Counted from the stretch's first letter, positions 7,375-15,906 are shown. The stretch: 34,614 bases of DNA from Devosia sp. (GCF_028290625.1 NZ_JAQGJM010000015.1:1-34614); one strand, 5' to 3'. Numbers and translations are program-made. The notes: generated by a model from the letters alone, not told the origin.

Positions 7375-9606
7375 CTATGGGGCGGCGGGTGCATCGGCCT
7401 TGGGCTTCGCCGCCTCGTCGGGCCTGAGCAACGAGGCCGTCTTGATCAGGCCCATGAATTCGGCGCGATAGCCGCTTGTGTCGGCGCCGCGCCCGGTCTG
7501 CGCCAGCATGGCGATATCGCTCCAGCTCATCGCGCCACCATAGTTGGAGCCCTTGAGCTTCTGCCCGAAGGCGGCGACGGCGGCGGCGAACTTCATGTCG
7601 GGGTTGACCGCATCGATATCGCCATAGACCACGCTGGGCGTGACCGGCACTTCGAGCAACTGGCTGACATCCTCATTCGGCAGCTTGTAGCGCATCTTGA
7701 GGAAGGCGAGTTCGGTGGGTGCATTCATGGTCGCCACCGCCAGTGACGGGTCCGTCGGCGCGCCGTAGCGCAGCGGATCGACCAGGTTGGCGTCCGAGCC
7801 GGCTGGAGTGATCTCGTAGATCGCCGTGACGGTGTGGCCCGCCCCGATATCGCCGGCATCGACGGTGTCGTTGTTGAAATCCTCGCGGTTGAGGGCGCGG
7901 GTTTCGTAGCCGATCAGCCGGTATTCGCTGACCATGGCTGGATTGAATTCGACCTGGATTTTGACGTCCTTGGCGATCATGTCGAGCGTCGAGCCGCCCT
8001 CTTCCACCAGCACCTTCTGGGCCTCGCGGAAGTTGTCGATATAGCTGGCATTGCCGTTACCGTTCTGGGCCAGGGCCTGCATCGTCGCATCATCGAGATT
8101 GCCACGGCCAAAGCCGAGAACGGAGAGAGTGACGCCGCCTTCGCGCTTGGCCTTGATAAAGGTCTCAAGGTCATCGGGATTGTCGATCCCGACATTGAAA
8201 TCGCCATCGGTGGCCAGGATCACCCGGTTGGTGCCATCGGTGACCTTGGCCTGCTCGGCCAGCTTGTAGGCCAGCTCGATGCCCTCGGCGCCGGCCGTGC
8301 TGCCGCCTGCCGCGAGATTATCGAGAGCGGCCAGGATTTTGGCCTTGTCGTCCGCCTTGGTGGGCTCCAGCACCACGCCGGCCGAGCCCGCATAGGTGAC
8401 AATGGAGACCGTGTCCTTGGCCGAAAGCTGGTCGACCAGCAACGCAAAGGCGCGCTTCAGCAGCGGCAGCTTATTGGGTTCGTCCATCGAGCCGGAGGTG
8501 TCGATGAGGAACACGAGGTTGCTGGGCTTGTCCTCGCCGGCTGGCGGCACATAGCCCTTGATGCCGATATGCAGGAGCTGCGTCTTGGGGTTCCACGGCG
8601 TTGGGAACACCGCCATGGTGGGCTTAAACGGCACCGCGGCGCTATCGGCCGGGGCGTAGTCATAGGGGAAATAATTGATCAGCTCTTCCAGCCGCACGGC
8701 GTCGGGCTCGGGCACATAGCCGTCGTCCAGCATGGAGCGGACGTAAGAATAGCTGGCGGTATCGACATCGATCGAGAAGGTCGAGACCGACTCGTCGGCC
8801 ACCACCTTGAGGCGCGATTCATCGAATTGGGTGAATTCGTCGCCGCTGGGTTCCGTCGCGGTCTGTGCCGGCGTTGCGTAGAAATCGCCTTCTGGCGCGA
8901 TGATCCCGGCAGACGGGGCCGAATTGCTCTGCATCCGGCTTAGCGTCCCGCCCACGACGGGAGAGGGAGGCGGGGGCGCCATTTCGCTTTGGACCGCCTG
9001 CGTGGACATGGCCGCGCTGTCCTGGGCCAAGGGCTCGGGACGTGCGACGGGCGGCTGGGCCGGCGCTGCTGTCGTTGTGGCAGAAGCGGTTGGGGCCGTC
9101 TCAGCCATGGGCGCCGTCACATCATTGAGTTCCGCCGGTGCCTCGGCGCGATCCTCGCCGGCCAGGGGCTTTTGTGCGTCAGCGTCTTTCATCGCTGGTG
9201 TGCCGGGCTGCGGGTTGACCGGCAGCGTTGTCGGCGGCGGGGTCAGTTTCGGCGGCGCCGAGACTTGCGAGGTGGTATCGACCTGGAGCCGGTCGGCCGG
9301 GCTCATCGCGGTGGAATTGTAGAGCTGATAGCCGAGCGGGAGCAGCAGTAAGGCGATCGCGGCGGTGCCAATGGGGAGACGCATGTCCATGATCGATTTC
9401 CCTTTCAAGGAAGTGATGATGGAACTGAGACGGCTGGGCCGGCGAACTCCTTGGGGTGCGGTTGCATTATTTTTCGCGGTTTCGGTTTTGGCGGCTTCAA
9501 AGGCCATGCGGCTGGCCGCCAAGGCGCGCTGGCGCGCGGCCTCGGATGGTGCCGGCGCCTTGATATCCTTCAGCGCTTTGAAGCCGTCGTTCATGTCATC
9601 GCTCAT
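7375..9606 (-). CDS. Membrane-anchored VWA protein with DUF3520 (YfbK-like)
   Basis: The 743-residue protein starts with a charged cytoplasmic segment of about 75 residues. A single membrane helix at about 77-97 (TAAIALLLLPLGY) and a long Pro/Ala/Thr-rich linker to about 240 follow. A YfbK-type N-terminal domain (about 260-350) then precedes a von Willebrand A domain (about 365-545) with a complete MIDAS: DTSGS, the GSTAG threonine and ATDGD. DUF3520 closes the protein. VWA domains bind proteins through a metal ion at the cell surface. The gene overlaps the upstream ECF sigma gene by four bases (ATGA), so translation is coupled. I infer that the cytoplasmic segment may act as an anti-sigma domain, but it lacks a recognisable zinc anti-sigma motif. 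Confidence 0.87.
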   Translation of the reverse strand: MSDDMNDGFKALKDIKAPAPSEAARQRALAASRMAFEAAKTETAKNNATAPQGVRRPSRLSSIITSLKGKSIMDMRLPIGTAAIALLLLPLGYQLYNSTAMSPADRLQVDTTSQVSAPPKLTPPPTTLPVNPQPGTPAMKDADAQKPLAGEDRAEAPAELNDVTAPMAETAPTASATTTAAPAQPPVARPEPLAQDSAAMSTQAVQSEMAPPPPSPVVGGTLSRMQSNSAPSAGIIAPEGDFYATPAQTATEPSGDEFTQFDESRLKVVADESVSTFSIDVDTASYSYVRSMLDDGYVPEPDAVRLEELINYFPYDYAPADSAAVPFKPTMAVFPTPWNPKTQLLHIGIKGYVPPAGEDKPSNLVFLIDTSGSMDEPNKLPLLKRAFALLVDQLSAKDTVSIVTYAGSAGVVLEPTKADDKAKILAALDNLAAGGSTAGAEGIELAYKLAEQAKVTDGTNRVILATDGDFNVGIDNPDDLETFIKAKREGGVTLSVLGFGRGNLDDATMQALAQNGNGNASYIDNFREAQKVLVEEGGSTLDMIAKDVKIQVEFNPAMVSEYRLIGYETRALNREDFNNDTVDAGDIGAGHTVTAIYEITPAGSDANLVDPLRYGAPTDPSLAVATMNAPTELAFLKMRYKLPNEDVSQLLEVPVTPSVVYGDIDAVNPDMKFAAAVAAFGQKLKGSNYGGAMSWSDIAMLAQTGRGADTSGYRAEFMGLIKTASLLRPDEAAKPKADAPAAP

Positions 9607-10172
9607 AACAAACCCCTCAGGGTCTTTTTCGCCTCGTGGATGTGCCAGGACACGGTGGCTTCCCTGCAGCCCATGATTTCGCCCGCTGCCGCGTGGCTCA
9701 GCTCTTCAGCATAAACCAGCAGCACCGCATCGCGTTGCTGCCCCGGCAGGCGCCGCACCGCATCCCAGAGCTGGCGACTGGTTGCGGCTTCTTCCTGCTC
9801 CGGCGGGCTATCCTCGGGGCTGACCTCTGCCAGAGCGTCATTGCCGCGATTGGCCCGGCCGCGCGCCCGCTGCATGTCGCGCACGGCGTTGAGCGTGATC
9901 CGGTAGAGCCAGCTGCCAAACGCGGAGCGTCCGTCAAAACTCTTGATGACGCTGCCCAGCTTGACGCAGACATCCTGCGCTATGTCCTCGGCATCGCTGC
10001 GATGGCCGCTCCATTTATAGGCCGTGCGGTAGATCAGGTCGTAGTGGGCCTCGATCAAGGTGGCGAAGGCCGCGCTGTCGCCCTTTTGCGCACGCGCCAC
10101 CAGCGCCCGAACCTGCGTCGTGGCGTCGGCGATCGGTGGTGCGGCAGACAGTCCCATCACCTCGGCATACAC
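9603..10172 (-). CDS. ECF-type RNA polymerase sigma factor
   Basis: The 189-residue protein has sigma region 2 at about 22-95 (AFATLIEAHYDLIYRTAY, DAEDIAQDVCVKL, FGSWLYRITLN) and region 4 at about 130-185 (AVRRLPGQQRDAVLLVY, AAGEIMGCREATVSWHIHEAK), with no regions 1 or 3. It would direct polymerase to stress-responsive promoters. The start is uncertain: ATG at 10172 has a weak ribosome binding site and ATG at 10157 lies only two bases after GAGG. The stop overlaps the start of the VWA gene. A palindrome lies about 50 bases upstream. The pair forms a likely signalling unit, with the VWA protein as the membrane-side sensor or regulator. Confidence 0.9.
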   Translation of the reverse strand: MYAEVMGLSAAPPIADATTQVRALVARAQKGDSAAFATLIEAHYDLIYRTAYKWSGHRSDAEDIAQDVCVKLGSVIKSFDGRSAFGSWLYRITLNAVRDMQRARGRANRGNDALAEVSPEDSPPEQEEAATSRQLWDAVRRLPGQQRDAVLLVYAEELSHAAAGEIMGCREATVSWHIHEAKKTLRGLL

Positions 10173-10221
10173 TCTGCTGGCCTTAACCTGGCGTCCCTTA
10201 TAGTGCTAAGACGCCACGGCT

Positions 10222-10238
10222 CACCCATTCCTTGGGTG
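10222..10238. promoter_or_regulatory. Palindrome in divergent ECF / small-protein promoter region
   Basis: CACCCA (10222-10227) and TGGGTG (10233-10238) are perfect inverted arms around TTCCT. CATTCC repeats directly at 10226-10231 and 10239-10244. The element lies between two divergent genes and could be an operator or, read on the minus strand (GGAATG), a -35 element of an autoregulated ECF promoter. Confidence 0.4.
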
Positions 10239-10266
10239 CATTCCAAAGAATTATTGAGGCGCCGCT

Positions 10267-10470
10267 ATGAGCCCCCTGAACAGCAATCGCCTCGTCCTGC
10301 TGATTTTCATCGTGCTGGGGATCATCACCATCGGCGCCACGCTGGTGTCGAACTTCGGCATGTGGGGGTATTACGACCGCACCGAAGCGCAGGAACACAT
10401 CGCGCCAGAGGATGCGATACCGCTGCCGAAGCCATTGCCGGGGCAGCAGGCGCCGGCTCCCGCACAGTAG
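10267..10470 (+). CDS. Small single-pass membrane protein (67 aa)
   Basis: I do not recognise this protein. A hydrophobic helix spans about residues 9-30 (LVLLIFIVLGIITIGATLV). After it come aromatic residues and a C-terminal tail of about 30 residues rich in Glu, Pro and Gln. The ATG follows GAGG by seven bases. It is divergent from the ECF sigma gene, sharing a 94-base promoter region, so it may belong to the same response, although that is inference. A long palindromic repeat follows its stop codon. Confidence 0.6.
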   Translation: MSPLNSNRLVLLIFIVLGIITIGATLVSNFGMWGYYDRTEAQEHIAPEDAIPLPKPLPGQQAPAPAQ

Positions 10471-10475
10471 CCCCC

Positions 10476-10600
10476 CTCACCCGCCCTCCGGGCACCCTCT
10501 CCCACGAGGGGAGAGGGGTGGCTCAGTGGTTACGGCAGGAGCTGAGTTCCCCTTCTCCCCTCGTGGGAGAAGGTGGCGCGCAGCGCCGGATGAGGGGGAC
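10476..10600. repeat. Family A palindromic intergenic repeat (copy 1)
   Basis: A pair of opposed units each combine a CCCTCAC/CATCCG-type block with CTCTCCCAC/GAGGGGAGAG arms. The left unit covers about 10476-10519 and the right about 10549-10600, in inverted orientation. RNA from either strand would form a long hairpin. It lies between the convergent small membrane protein and mnmA genes. A related copy is at 21078-21230. Confidence 0.75.
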
Positions 10601-11751
10601 TAGGCCGCGAAAACCTGCGGCACGGCTTCGGCGATGAAGCCGCCGCCCCAGACTTCGGAAGTAGCCGAGTCATCGGCGTAGAACACGCAGGCCTGGCCTG
10701 GCGAGATGCCGTATTCGCCGGACACTAGTGTCACGAACACGTCGCCATCGCGCTGCTGGATCACGGCGGGCTGCGGGCCGCGTGTGGAGCGGACCTTGAC
10801 CTCGAGCGGCGCGCCATTGCCGGAGGATAGTTCCGCCAGCGGCGTTCCGCCGAGCCAGTTTACGTCGCGCAGGCGCACGGTATGGGTCTTGAGCGCCTCG
10901 CGCGGGCCCACGATGACGCGGCCGGTCTTGTGCTCCAGCTTGATGACGTAGAGCGGCTCGGCCGCCGCGACGCCCAGGCCCTTGCGCTGGCCGATGGTGT
11001 AATTGACGATGCCCTCATGGGTGCCGAGCACACGGCCATCGAGATGGACGATCTCGCCGGTCGCTACCGCCTCGGGATGCATCTTGCGGATGATGTCGGC
11101 GTATTTGCCCTGCGGCACGAAGCAGATGTCCTGGCTGTCATGCTTTTCGGCGATTTCGAGGCCCATTTCACGCGCGAGTTCGCGCACTTCGGCCTTGCCC
11201 ATACCGCCCAGTGGGAAGCGCAGGTAATCGAGCTGGTCCTGGGTGGTGGCGAACAGGAAATAGGTCTGGTCGCGTTCCGCGTCGACCGGCCGGAACAACT
11301 GGCGGCGACCGTCTTCTCCGAGCTTGGACTGCACATAATGCCCCGTCGCCAGCGCGTCGGCGCCGAGATCCTGCGCCACGGCCATCAGGTCGACGAACTT
11401 GACCGACTGGTTGCAGGCGATGCACGGCACCGGGGTTTCGCCCTGCTGATAGGCATTGGCGAAGGGCTGCATCACCGCCTTCTTGAAGCGCTCCTCGTAG
11501 TCGAGCACGTAATGGGGGATGCCCAGCGTGGCGGCGACGCGGCGTGCATCGTGGATGTCCTGCCCGGCGCAGCAGGCGCCCTTGCGGAACGTGGCCTCGC
11601 CATGATCGTAAAGCTGGAGGGTAACGCCCACCACGTCATAGCCCTGGCGGGCCAAGAGGCCGGCGACGACCGAAGAATCCACGCCCCCCGACATCGCGAC
11701 GACGACGCGCGTGTCTTCGGGACGCTTGGCAATATCAAGCGAGTTCAACAT
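10600..11751 (-). CDS. mnmA: tRNA-specific 2-thiouridylase MnmA
   Basis: The 383-residue protein matches MnmA, which adds sulfur to U34 of tRNAs for Lys, Glu and Gln using ATP and a sulfur relay. The PP-loop SGGVDSS is at 21-27. The catalytic nucleophile C113 lies in CNQSVKF, and the second cysteine C210 lies in [14 protein letters not shown] at about 135 and [11 protein letters not shown] in the central domain are typical, and the C-terminal beta-barrel ends with the PGQACVFY motif. Length is normal for the family. The ATG at 11751 follows TAGGA closely. It is monocistronic; the 3' end adjoins a family A repeat. Confidence 0.97.
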   Translation of the reverse strand: MLNSLDIAKRPEDTRVVVAMSGGVDSSVVAGLLARQGYDVVGVTLQLYDHGEATFRKGACCAGQDIHDARRVAATLGIPHYVLDYEERFKKAVMQPFANAYQQGETPVPCIACNQSVKFVDLMAVAQDLGADALATGHYVQSKLGEDGRRQLFRPVDAERDQTYFLFATTQDQLDYLRFPLGGMGKAEVRELAREMGLEIAEKHDSQDICFVPQGKYADIIRKMHPEAVATGEIVHLDGRVLGTHEGIVNYTIGQRKGLGVAAAEPLYVIKLEHKTGRVIVGPREALKTHTVRLRDVNWLGGTPLAELSSGNGAPLEVKVRSTRGPQPAVIQQRDGDVFVTLVSGEYGISPGQACVFYADDSATSEVWGGGFIAEAVPQVFAA

Positions 11752-11960
11752 TTTCCTATATGTATCCGGTTGGGTTCAAGGGCCAGCGGATAGCTGTGGC
11801 GGCGCTTTTACGCCTTTCGCCCCGCCCCCGCAACCACCCGGCAACTTTTGCCGTTTGGCGATCATTTGCTGCCGCTTGCGCGCAGGCCTGCAGCCACTCC
11901 CATCGAGCGCCTGTTCAACAAACCACTGATAATGAACCAAATTTCTGAGGTCTGCCGACT

Positions 11961-11976
11961 TGGCAAGGTGCTTGCA
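11961..11976 (+). promoter_or_regulatory. Sigma-54 promoter of fliK-flgD
   Basis: TGGCAAG (11961-11967), four bases, then TTGCA (11972-11976) matches the sigma-54 consensus TGGCACG-N4-TTGCA with one mismatch and exact spacing. The predicted transcript starts near 11987, about 28 bases before fliK. The window also encodes FlbD, a sigma-54 activator of flagellar genes. Confidence 0.75.
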
Positions 11977-12014
11977 TTGTCTGGTTTGGATTAGTCTCAG
12001 TAAAGGCCGCTATA

Positions 12015-13574
12015 GTGGCAAGTCATCTCACCGTTACCACCGCCGCCAATCCTGGGGTCGCCGTCAAAGGCCTCAATGCGCAGGCTAGCGCCACCGCGCC
12101 CGCCAACGACGTGTTTGCCGCCCTGCTTGGCGACAACCCGCCGGTCGAGGCAACCAACGAGCCAGCCAAGGCCGCTACGGTAGCGCTCGCTGCCGGTGGC
12201 CTGGTCGAACTGGCGCTCGGCCAGGACGGCGGGACCGGTGAAAAGCCCGACGAAACGCCGGACCCGGTCGCCGTCCCCGTCGATGCAGTGGTGCCGATAC
12301 AGCAGCCGGTCTCGCCCCAGACCCTGCTCGCCGGCATCATCGATGGCCTGACCGCTTTGCGCGCCGCAGCGCAGAACGGGCAAGTGCCCTCTGCCGACGA
12401 TCTGACCAAGCTCAACCAGAGCCTCCAAGCGCTGGCCGATGCCCTGGGCCTGTCGCTCGACGATCTACCCAGCATGGATGACCTGGCCGCGATGGCGGCC
12501 AAGCCGCTGGCGCCGGGCGCAACGCTGGAAGACCAGTTGATCGCGACGCTGGCCCCGATGACCCAGGGCGTGCTGGCAGACGCCACCAAGACCGCTGCCA
12601 CCGATCCCGCAATGGCCGACCAGCTCAAGGCGATCGGCGACAAGCTTGCCGCCTTGCTCAAGGGCCTCAATGGCGGCGCTGTCGACCTCGACGCCATGGC
12701 GGGCAATGATGAAAAGGCGCCGCTCGACCCTGACCTGCAGGCGGCTCTCGACCGCCTGCTCAAGCCCGCCGCCGCAACGATCGCGGCAGCCACCAAGGAG
12801 CCGGTGTTTACCGCGCCGAAGCTCGAAATCACCGAACCGGTCCTGGCCGGCAAGCCGGCGGAAGTGATCACGGCCAAGGCTGCCGAAACGACCTCGGCGA
12901 CCACCCCGTCGACCAGCACGGCCGAGCCCACCCTCAAGGCCGACGGCAGCGCTTCCAGCGCCAGCGACAAGGCCGACCAGCCCGACAAGCCCAAGGACTC
13001 CAAGATCGACGCACCGGCGACGGCCGCGGCCAAGGCTGCCGACGCTGCGCCCGATGTTGCTGCCGCCCAGGCCACGGTCCACACCGCCGCGCGTATCGAG
13101 GCGGCGCCCGGTCCACGCCCGGTGATCGCCGGCTACCAGACCAGCCAGCAGCAGCTCAACCTGCCCCAGATCGCCTTCGAGCTAGTGCGCCAGGTCAATG
13201 ACGGCAATTCGCGCTTCCAGATGCGGCTCGACCCCCCCGAATTGGGCAAGATCGACGTGCGGGTCGATATCGACCGCACCGGCCAGGTCACAGCAAGGCT
13301 GACCGTGGAAAAGGCCGAAACGCTCGACCTGATGCAGCGTGATCAGCGGGGCCTGGAAAAGGCTTTGCAGCAGGCAGGACTCGACGGCTCCAAGACCAAT
13401 CTCGAATTCTCGCTGAAGCAGAACCCCTTCAGCGGCCAGCAGGGCCAGGACCAGGGCGGGCGGCAGCCGGCCTTTGGCGGTGACTCCGTCGCCGAAGCCG
13501 AAGAGGCGCCGGCTCCCCAGATCAACCTCTACCGCGCGAGCCTGTCGGCGAGCGGCGTCAACATCATCGCCTAG
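12015..13574 (+). CDS. fliK: Flagellar hook-length control protein FliK
   Basis: The 519-residue protein has a long low-complexity Ala/Asp/Lys/Thr-rich N-terminal region and a C-terminal Flg_hook domain at about 390-475. Key signs are FQMRLDPPELGKIDVRVDI, a hydrophobic LTVEKAETLDLMQRD segment and LEKALQQAGLD. FliK is exported, measures hook length and switches the export specificity of FlhB. The start is GTG at 12015, with AAAGG eight bases upstream. The end lies nine bases before flgD, so the two form an operon behind the sigma-54 promoter. Proline/alanine richness is normal for FliK. Sequence identity outside the C-terminal domain is expected to be low. Confidence 0.87.
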   Translation: MASHLTVTTAANPGVAVKGLNAQASATAPANDVFAALLGDNPPVEATNEPAKAATVALAAGGLVELALGQDGGTGEKPDETPDPVAVPVDAVVPIQQPVSPQTLLAGIIDGLTALRAAAQNGQVPSADDLTKLNQSLQALADALGLSLDDLPSMDDLAAMAAKPLAPGATLEDQLIATLAPMTQGVLADATKTAATDPAMADQLKAIGDKLAALLKGLNGGAVDLDAMAGNDEKAPLDPDLQAALDRLLKPAAATIAAATKEPVFTAPKLEITEPVLAGKPAEVITAKAAETTSATTPSTSTAEPTLKADGSASSASDKADQPDKPKDSKIDAPATAAAKAADAAPDVAAAQATVHTAARIEAAPGPRPVIAGYQTSQQQLNLPQIAFELVRQVNDGNSRFQMRLDPPELGKIDVRVDIDRTGQVTARLTVEKAETLDLMQRDQRGLEKALQQAGLDGSKTNLEFSLKQNPFSGQQGQDQGGRQPAFGGDSVAEAEEAPAPQINLYRASLSASGVNIIA

Positions 13575-13583
13575 GAGCACACC

Positions 13584-14291
13584 ATGGCAGTCAGTCCCCT
13601 CGCCGGCAGCAGCGGCACCAATACCAACGTACCTGCGGTCACCGCACGCGCTGGCATTGCCGACAATTTCGACACCTTCCTCAACATCCTCACCACCCAG
13701 CTGAAAAACCAGAACCCGCTGGATCCGATGGATACAAACCAGTTCACCCAGCAATTGGTGCAGTTCACCGGCGTCGAGCAGCAGCTCAAGTCGAACACCT
13801 ATCTCGAGGCGCTGATGAACGCGAGCCAGCGTTCGACCAATACCGATGCCGTCTCCTATATCGGCAAGGAAGTAACGGCCTCGGGCACGAGCGCCACGCT
13901 GAAAGCCGGTGGCGCGTCTTGGGCCTACAACGCCGAGGCCAACGCATCGGATGCCAAGGTCACCATCAAGAACGCGGCGGGCCAGGTGGTCTATTCGGAA
14001 ACCGGCTCGCTCAATGCCGGCCCCGGCAACTTCCTGTGGGACGGCGTCGGCTCGGATGGTCAGACCAAGCCCGACGGCGTCTATACCATCACCATCGACG
14101 GCAAGAACCTCAACGGCAACAACGTCGCCATCAATACCTCCACCGTGGGCGTCGTCTCGGCCGTGGACTTCTCCGGCACCGAGCCGATCCTGACTGTCGG
14201 CTCCACCAAGATCCGCCTGTCCGACGTCACCGCCGTCAAGATTCCCGATACCACGCCGCCGCCCGCCGATCCGGATGACGACGCTGCGTGA
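13584..14291 (+). CDS. flgD: Flagellar hook assembly scaffold FlgD
   Basis: The 235-residue protein has the conserved N-terminal FlgD signature at about 30-65 (FLNILTTQLKNQNPLDPMDTNQF, followed by QLVQFTGVEQQLK). A C-terminal Ig/Tudor-like region contains the diagnostic NFLWDGVGSDGQTKPDGVYT loop. FlgD caps the growing hook in the periplasm/exterior and guides FlgE polymerisation. ATG follows AGGAG by six bases. The C-terminus adds an acidic proline-rich tail. A strong terminator lies 14 bases downstream, so fliK-flgD is probably a two-gene operon. Confidence 0.95.
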   Translation: MAVSPLAGSSGTNTNVPAVTARAGIADNFDTFLNILTTQLKNQNPLDPMDTNQFTQQLVQFTGVEQQLKSNTYLEALMNASQRSTNTDAVSYIGKEVTASGTSATLKAGGASWAYNAEANASDAKVTIKNAAGQVVYSETGSLNAGPGNFLWDGVGSDGQTKPDGVYTITIDGKNLNGNNVAINTSTVGVVSAVDFSGTEPILTVGSTKIRLSDVTAVKIPDTTPPPADPDDDAA

Positions 14292-14304
14292 GACTTGCGA
14301 CAAG

Positions 14305-14328
14305 GGCGCCCTGAGGGGCGCCTTTTTT
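14305..14328 (+). terminator. Rho-independent terminator after flgD
   Basis: GGCGCCC (14305-14311) and GGGCGCC (14316-14322) form a perfect seven-base stem with loop TGAG, followed by six T (14323-14328). Confidence 0.92.
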
Positions 14329-14357
14329 ATTGGGTGAACACTCCGTGGTTCGCGGAA

Positions 14358-14454
14358 CCCCCACCCAACCTCCCCCTGGTAGGGGGAGGAGTTCGGCCGG
14401 TGGACGCGGGTGGAGGGAATTCCTCCCCTGCCAGGGGAGGCTAGGTGGGGGTGG
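14358..14454. repeat. Family B palindromic intergenic repeat
   Basis: A left unit (CCCCCACCCAACCTCCCCCT, then AGGGGGAGG) at about 14358-14390 is opposed by a right unit (CCTCCCCTGCCAGGGGAGG, then TAGGTGGGGGTGG) at about 14421-14454. The two halves are inverted copies and would form a long hairpin. It sits between the flgD terminator and sciP. No second copy is seen in the window. Confidence 0.7.
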
Positions 14455-14641
14455 CGGCTAACCACGATCACCCGACGAGCTTCGGATGCGATGTGTCTGG
14501 GGCGCCACAAGTCAGCCAATCCCGGATTCTTCCCCCTGAAATCCCAGATCATTCTTAACCTGTTGTAAGTTTCCCCTTAGTCGAATTTTAAGCCCACTGC
14601 CGTACTCTCTCAGCATATGGTCAGGTTGAGTAGAGAGTAAA

Positions 14642-14920
14642 ATGACCGTACAAATGCGACCTCGCGTTAAGTACGTTATCGGGCCGGACGGAAGTCCGCT
14701 CACGATTGCAGATCTGCCTCCGAAGAATACTCGGAGATGGGTCATTCGCCGCAAAGCCGAAGTCGTCGCTGCTGTGCGCGGCGGGCTGCTCAGCCTCGAA
14801 GAGGCCTGCGCTCGCTACACATTGAGCGTCGATGAATTTCTCAACTGGCAGGCTGCCATCGACAAGCACGGTCTTGCCGGTTTGCGCACCACCTGGATCC
14901 AGCACTATCGAGAAGGCTGA
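14642..14920 (+). CDS. sciP: CtrA inhibitory protein SciP (DUF1153)
   Basis: The 92-residue protein is very close to SciP of Caulobacter. MRPRVKYVIGPDGSPLTIAD, LPPKNTRRWVIRRKAEVVAA, LSLEEACARYTLSVDEFLNW and GLAGLRTTWIQ run along the entire length. SciP is a small helix-turn-helix protein that binds CtrA or CtrA-regulated promoters and blocks transcription during the cell cycle. The RRKAEVVAAVRGGLLSLEEACARY section is the HTH. The ATG at 14642 follows GAGAG; an internal Met at residue 5 is an alternative. It lies between fliK-flgD and the fliF operon, matching the order I recall from Caulobacter, and ctrA is 18 kb away. A GATTC site (14525-14529) and a partial TTAA motif (14555-14558) lie upstream. 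Confidence 0.93.
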   Translation: MTVQMRPRVKYVIGPDGSPLTIADLPPKNTRRWVIRRKAEVVAAVRGGLLSLEEACARYTLSVDEFLNWQAAIDKHGLAGLRTTWIQHYREG

Positions 14921-14948
14921 GCCAAAGGCTCATCCCAGAAATTCAAAG

Positions 14949-14979
14949 CCCGCCCTGGCAGAACGCCTGGGCGGGTTTT
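14949..14979 (+). terminator. Rho-independent terminator after sciP
   Basis: CCCGCCC (14949-14955) and GGGCGGG (14969-14975) pair, extended by an inner GG/CC after a bulge, and are followed by TTTT (14976-14979). It begins 28 bases after the sciP stop. Confidence 0.88.
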
Positions 14980-15011
14980 GCTGTTTAGGGGGGCAGGCCC
15001 GATCTTCCAAG

Positions 15012-15118
15012 CCAAAACCCCTATCCTTCCCGCGGGCTTGACCCGCGGGCCTCGCGCCGCATCTGCGATGTTGATAGCGGCCCGCGGGTCAAGCCCGCGG
15101 GAAGATCGGTGGTTTTGG
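15012..15118. repeat. Family C palindromic repeat (copy 1)
   Basis: The core CTTCCCGCGGGCTTGACC and its inverted copy GGTCAAGCCCGCGGGAAG form arms at about 15025-15050 and 15079-15104. Outer CCAAAACC (15012-15019) and GGTTTTGG (15111-15118) extend the palindrome. Each arm also has internal CCCGCGGG symmetry. The same core recurs at 30385-30465, showing a dispersed family. Confidence 0.8.
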
Positions 15119-15163
15119 ACAGGCCATTGCCTAACCCTTCCCTCAAAGGGGAATGAACTCCAC

Positions 15164-15793
15164 TCAGGGCGTCCCCGCCCCCATCCACTCTTTCCCAGCC
15201 TTCCGCTGCTTCAGCCGCTCGTAATATTCCGTCACCGCCGGCAGCGCGATCTTCTTGTCGAACGGCGTCAGGAACCAGCGATGCACCGACAGCCCCATGG
15301 CGATATCGGCCAGCGTGAACGCCGGCCCAGCGACAAAACCCTCGCCCTGGGCCAGATGCGCTTCCAATAGCTGCATCTTGACACCCCACTTTGTGATCGA
15401 CTCGGCAATTTTGGCCTGGTCGTCATAGCCCGGCGTGTGGCGGATCAGCGCATTGACCGCGTAGCCCCAGGACGGATTGAGTTCGGTGGCCTGCCAGCCC
15501 AGCCATTGATAGACCCGAGCCCGCATATGGGGCGCCGCGATCCACAGCGTCTCCTGCCCGTAGAGCTCAGCCAGATAGAGCAGGATCGCATTGCTTTCCC
15601 AGAGCACGAAATCGCCGTCCAAGATGACCGGCACCTGGCCATTGGGATTGAGCGCCAGGTATTCCGGCACGTTTGGGTCCCGGATCGGCAGGCCCCAATC
15701 CTCGCGCTCATAGGCCAGCCCGATCTCGCCCAATGCCCACAAAACCTTGCGCACATTGATCGAGGTCGCGCGGCCCAGCACTCTCAACGTCAT
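15164..15793 (-). CDS. Glutathione S-transferase family protein
   Basis: The 209-residue protein has a thioredoxin-like N-terminal domain (1-80) and an all-helical C-terminal domain (about 88-205). RATSINVRKVLWALGEIGL, NPNGQVPVILDGDFVLWESNAILLYLAE and FTLADIAMGLSVHRWF are typical; the ES pair and cis-Pro of QVPV bind glutathione. Ser or Thr near residue 10-11 would take the catalytic position. It probably conjugates or reduces an unknown substrate with glutathione in the cytoplasm. It is transcribed divergently from fliF. ATG follows AAGGA at suitable spacing. It is distinct from the YfcG-like GST at 25527-26231. Confidence 0.92.
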   Translation of the reverse strand: MTLRVLGRATSINVRKVLWALGEIGLAYEREDWGLPIRDPNVPEYLALNPNGQVPVILDGDFVLWESNAILLYLAELYGQETLWIAAPHMRARVYQWLGWQATELNPSWGYAVNALIRHTPGYDDQAKIAESITKWGVKMQLLEAHLAQGEGFVAGPAFTLADIAMGLSVHRWFLTPFDKKIALPAVTEYYERLKQRKAGKEWMGAGTP

Positions 15794-15857
15794 ATCTTCA
15801 TCCTTCTCTCATCTTACCCGGCAGTTTTTGCCGGAATTTGCAAACTGCGACAGAACG

Positions 15858-15872
15858 TTAAGACAATGTTTA
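15858..15872 (+). promoter_or_regulatory. CtrA-like box before fliF
   Basis: TTAA (15858-15861), seven bases, then TTTA (15869-15872) matches the CtrA consensus TTAA-N7-TTAA at seven of eight positions. It is about 35-50 bases before the fliF start. In Caulobacter the fliF operon is a class II, CtrA-controlled unit, which supports the reading. Confidence 0.6.
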
Positions 15873-15906
15873 CCATTCACTAGGTAATTTTTGCCTAACG
15901 GCGGAT

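Noticed and set aside
14555..14569. TTAA-N7-TAAG as a CtrA box before sciP
   Set aside because: Only the first half-site matches well, so it was mentioned in the sciP entry but not listed as a site.
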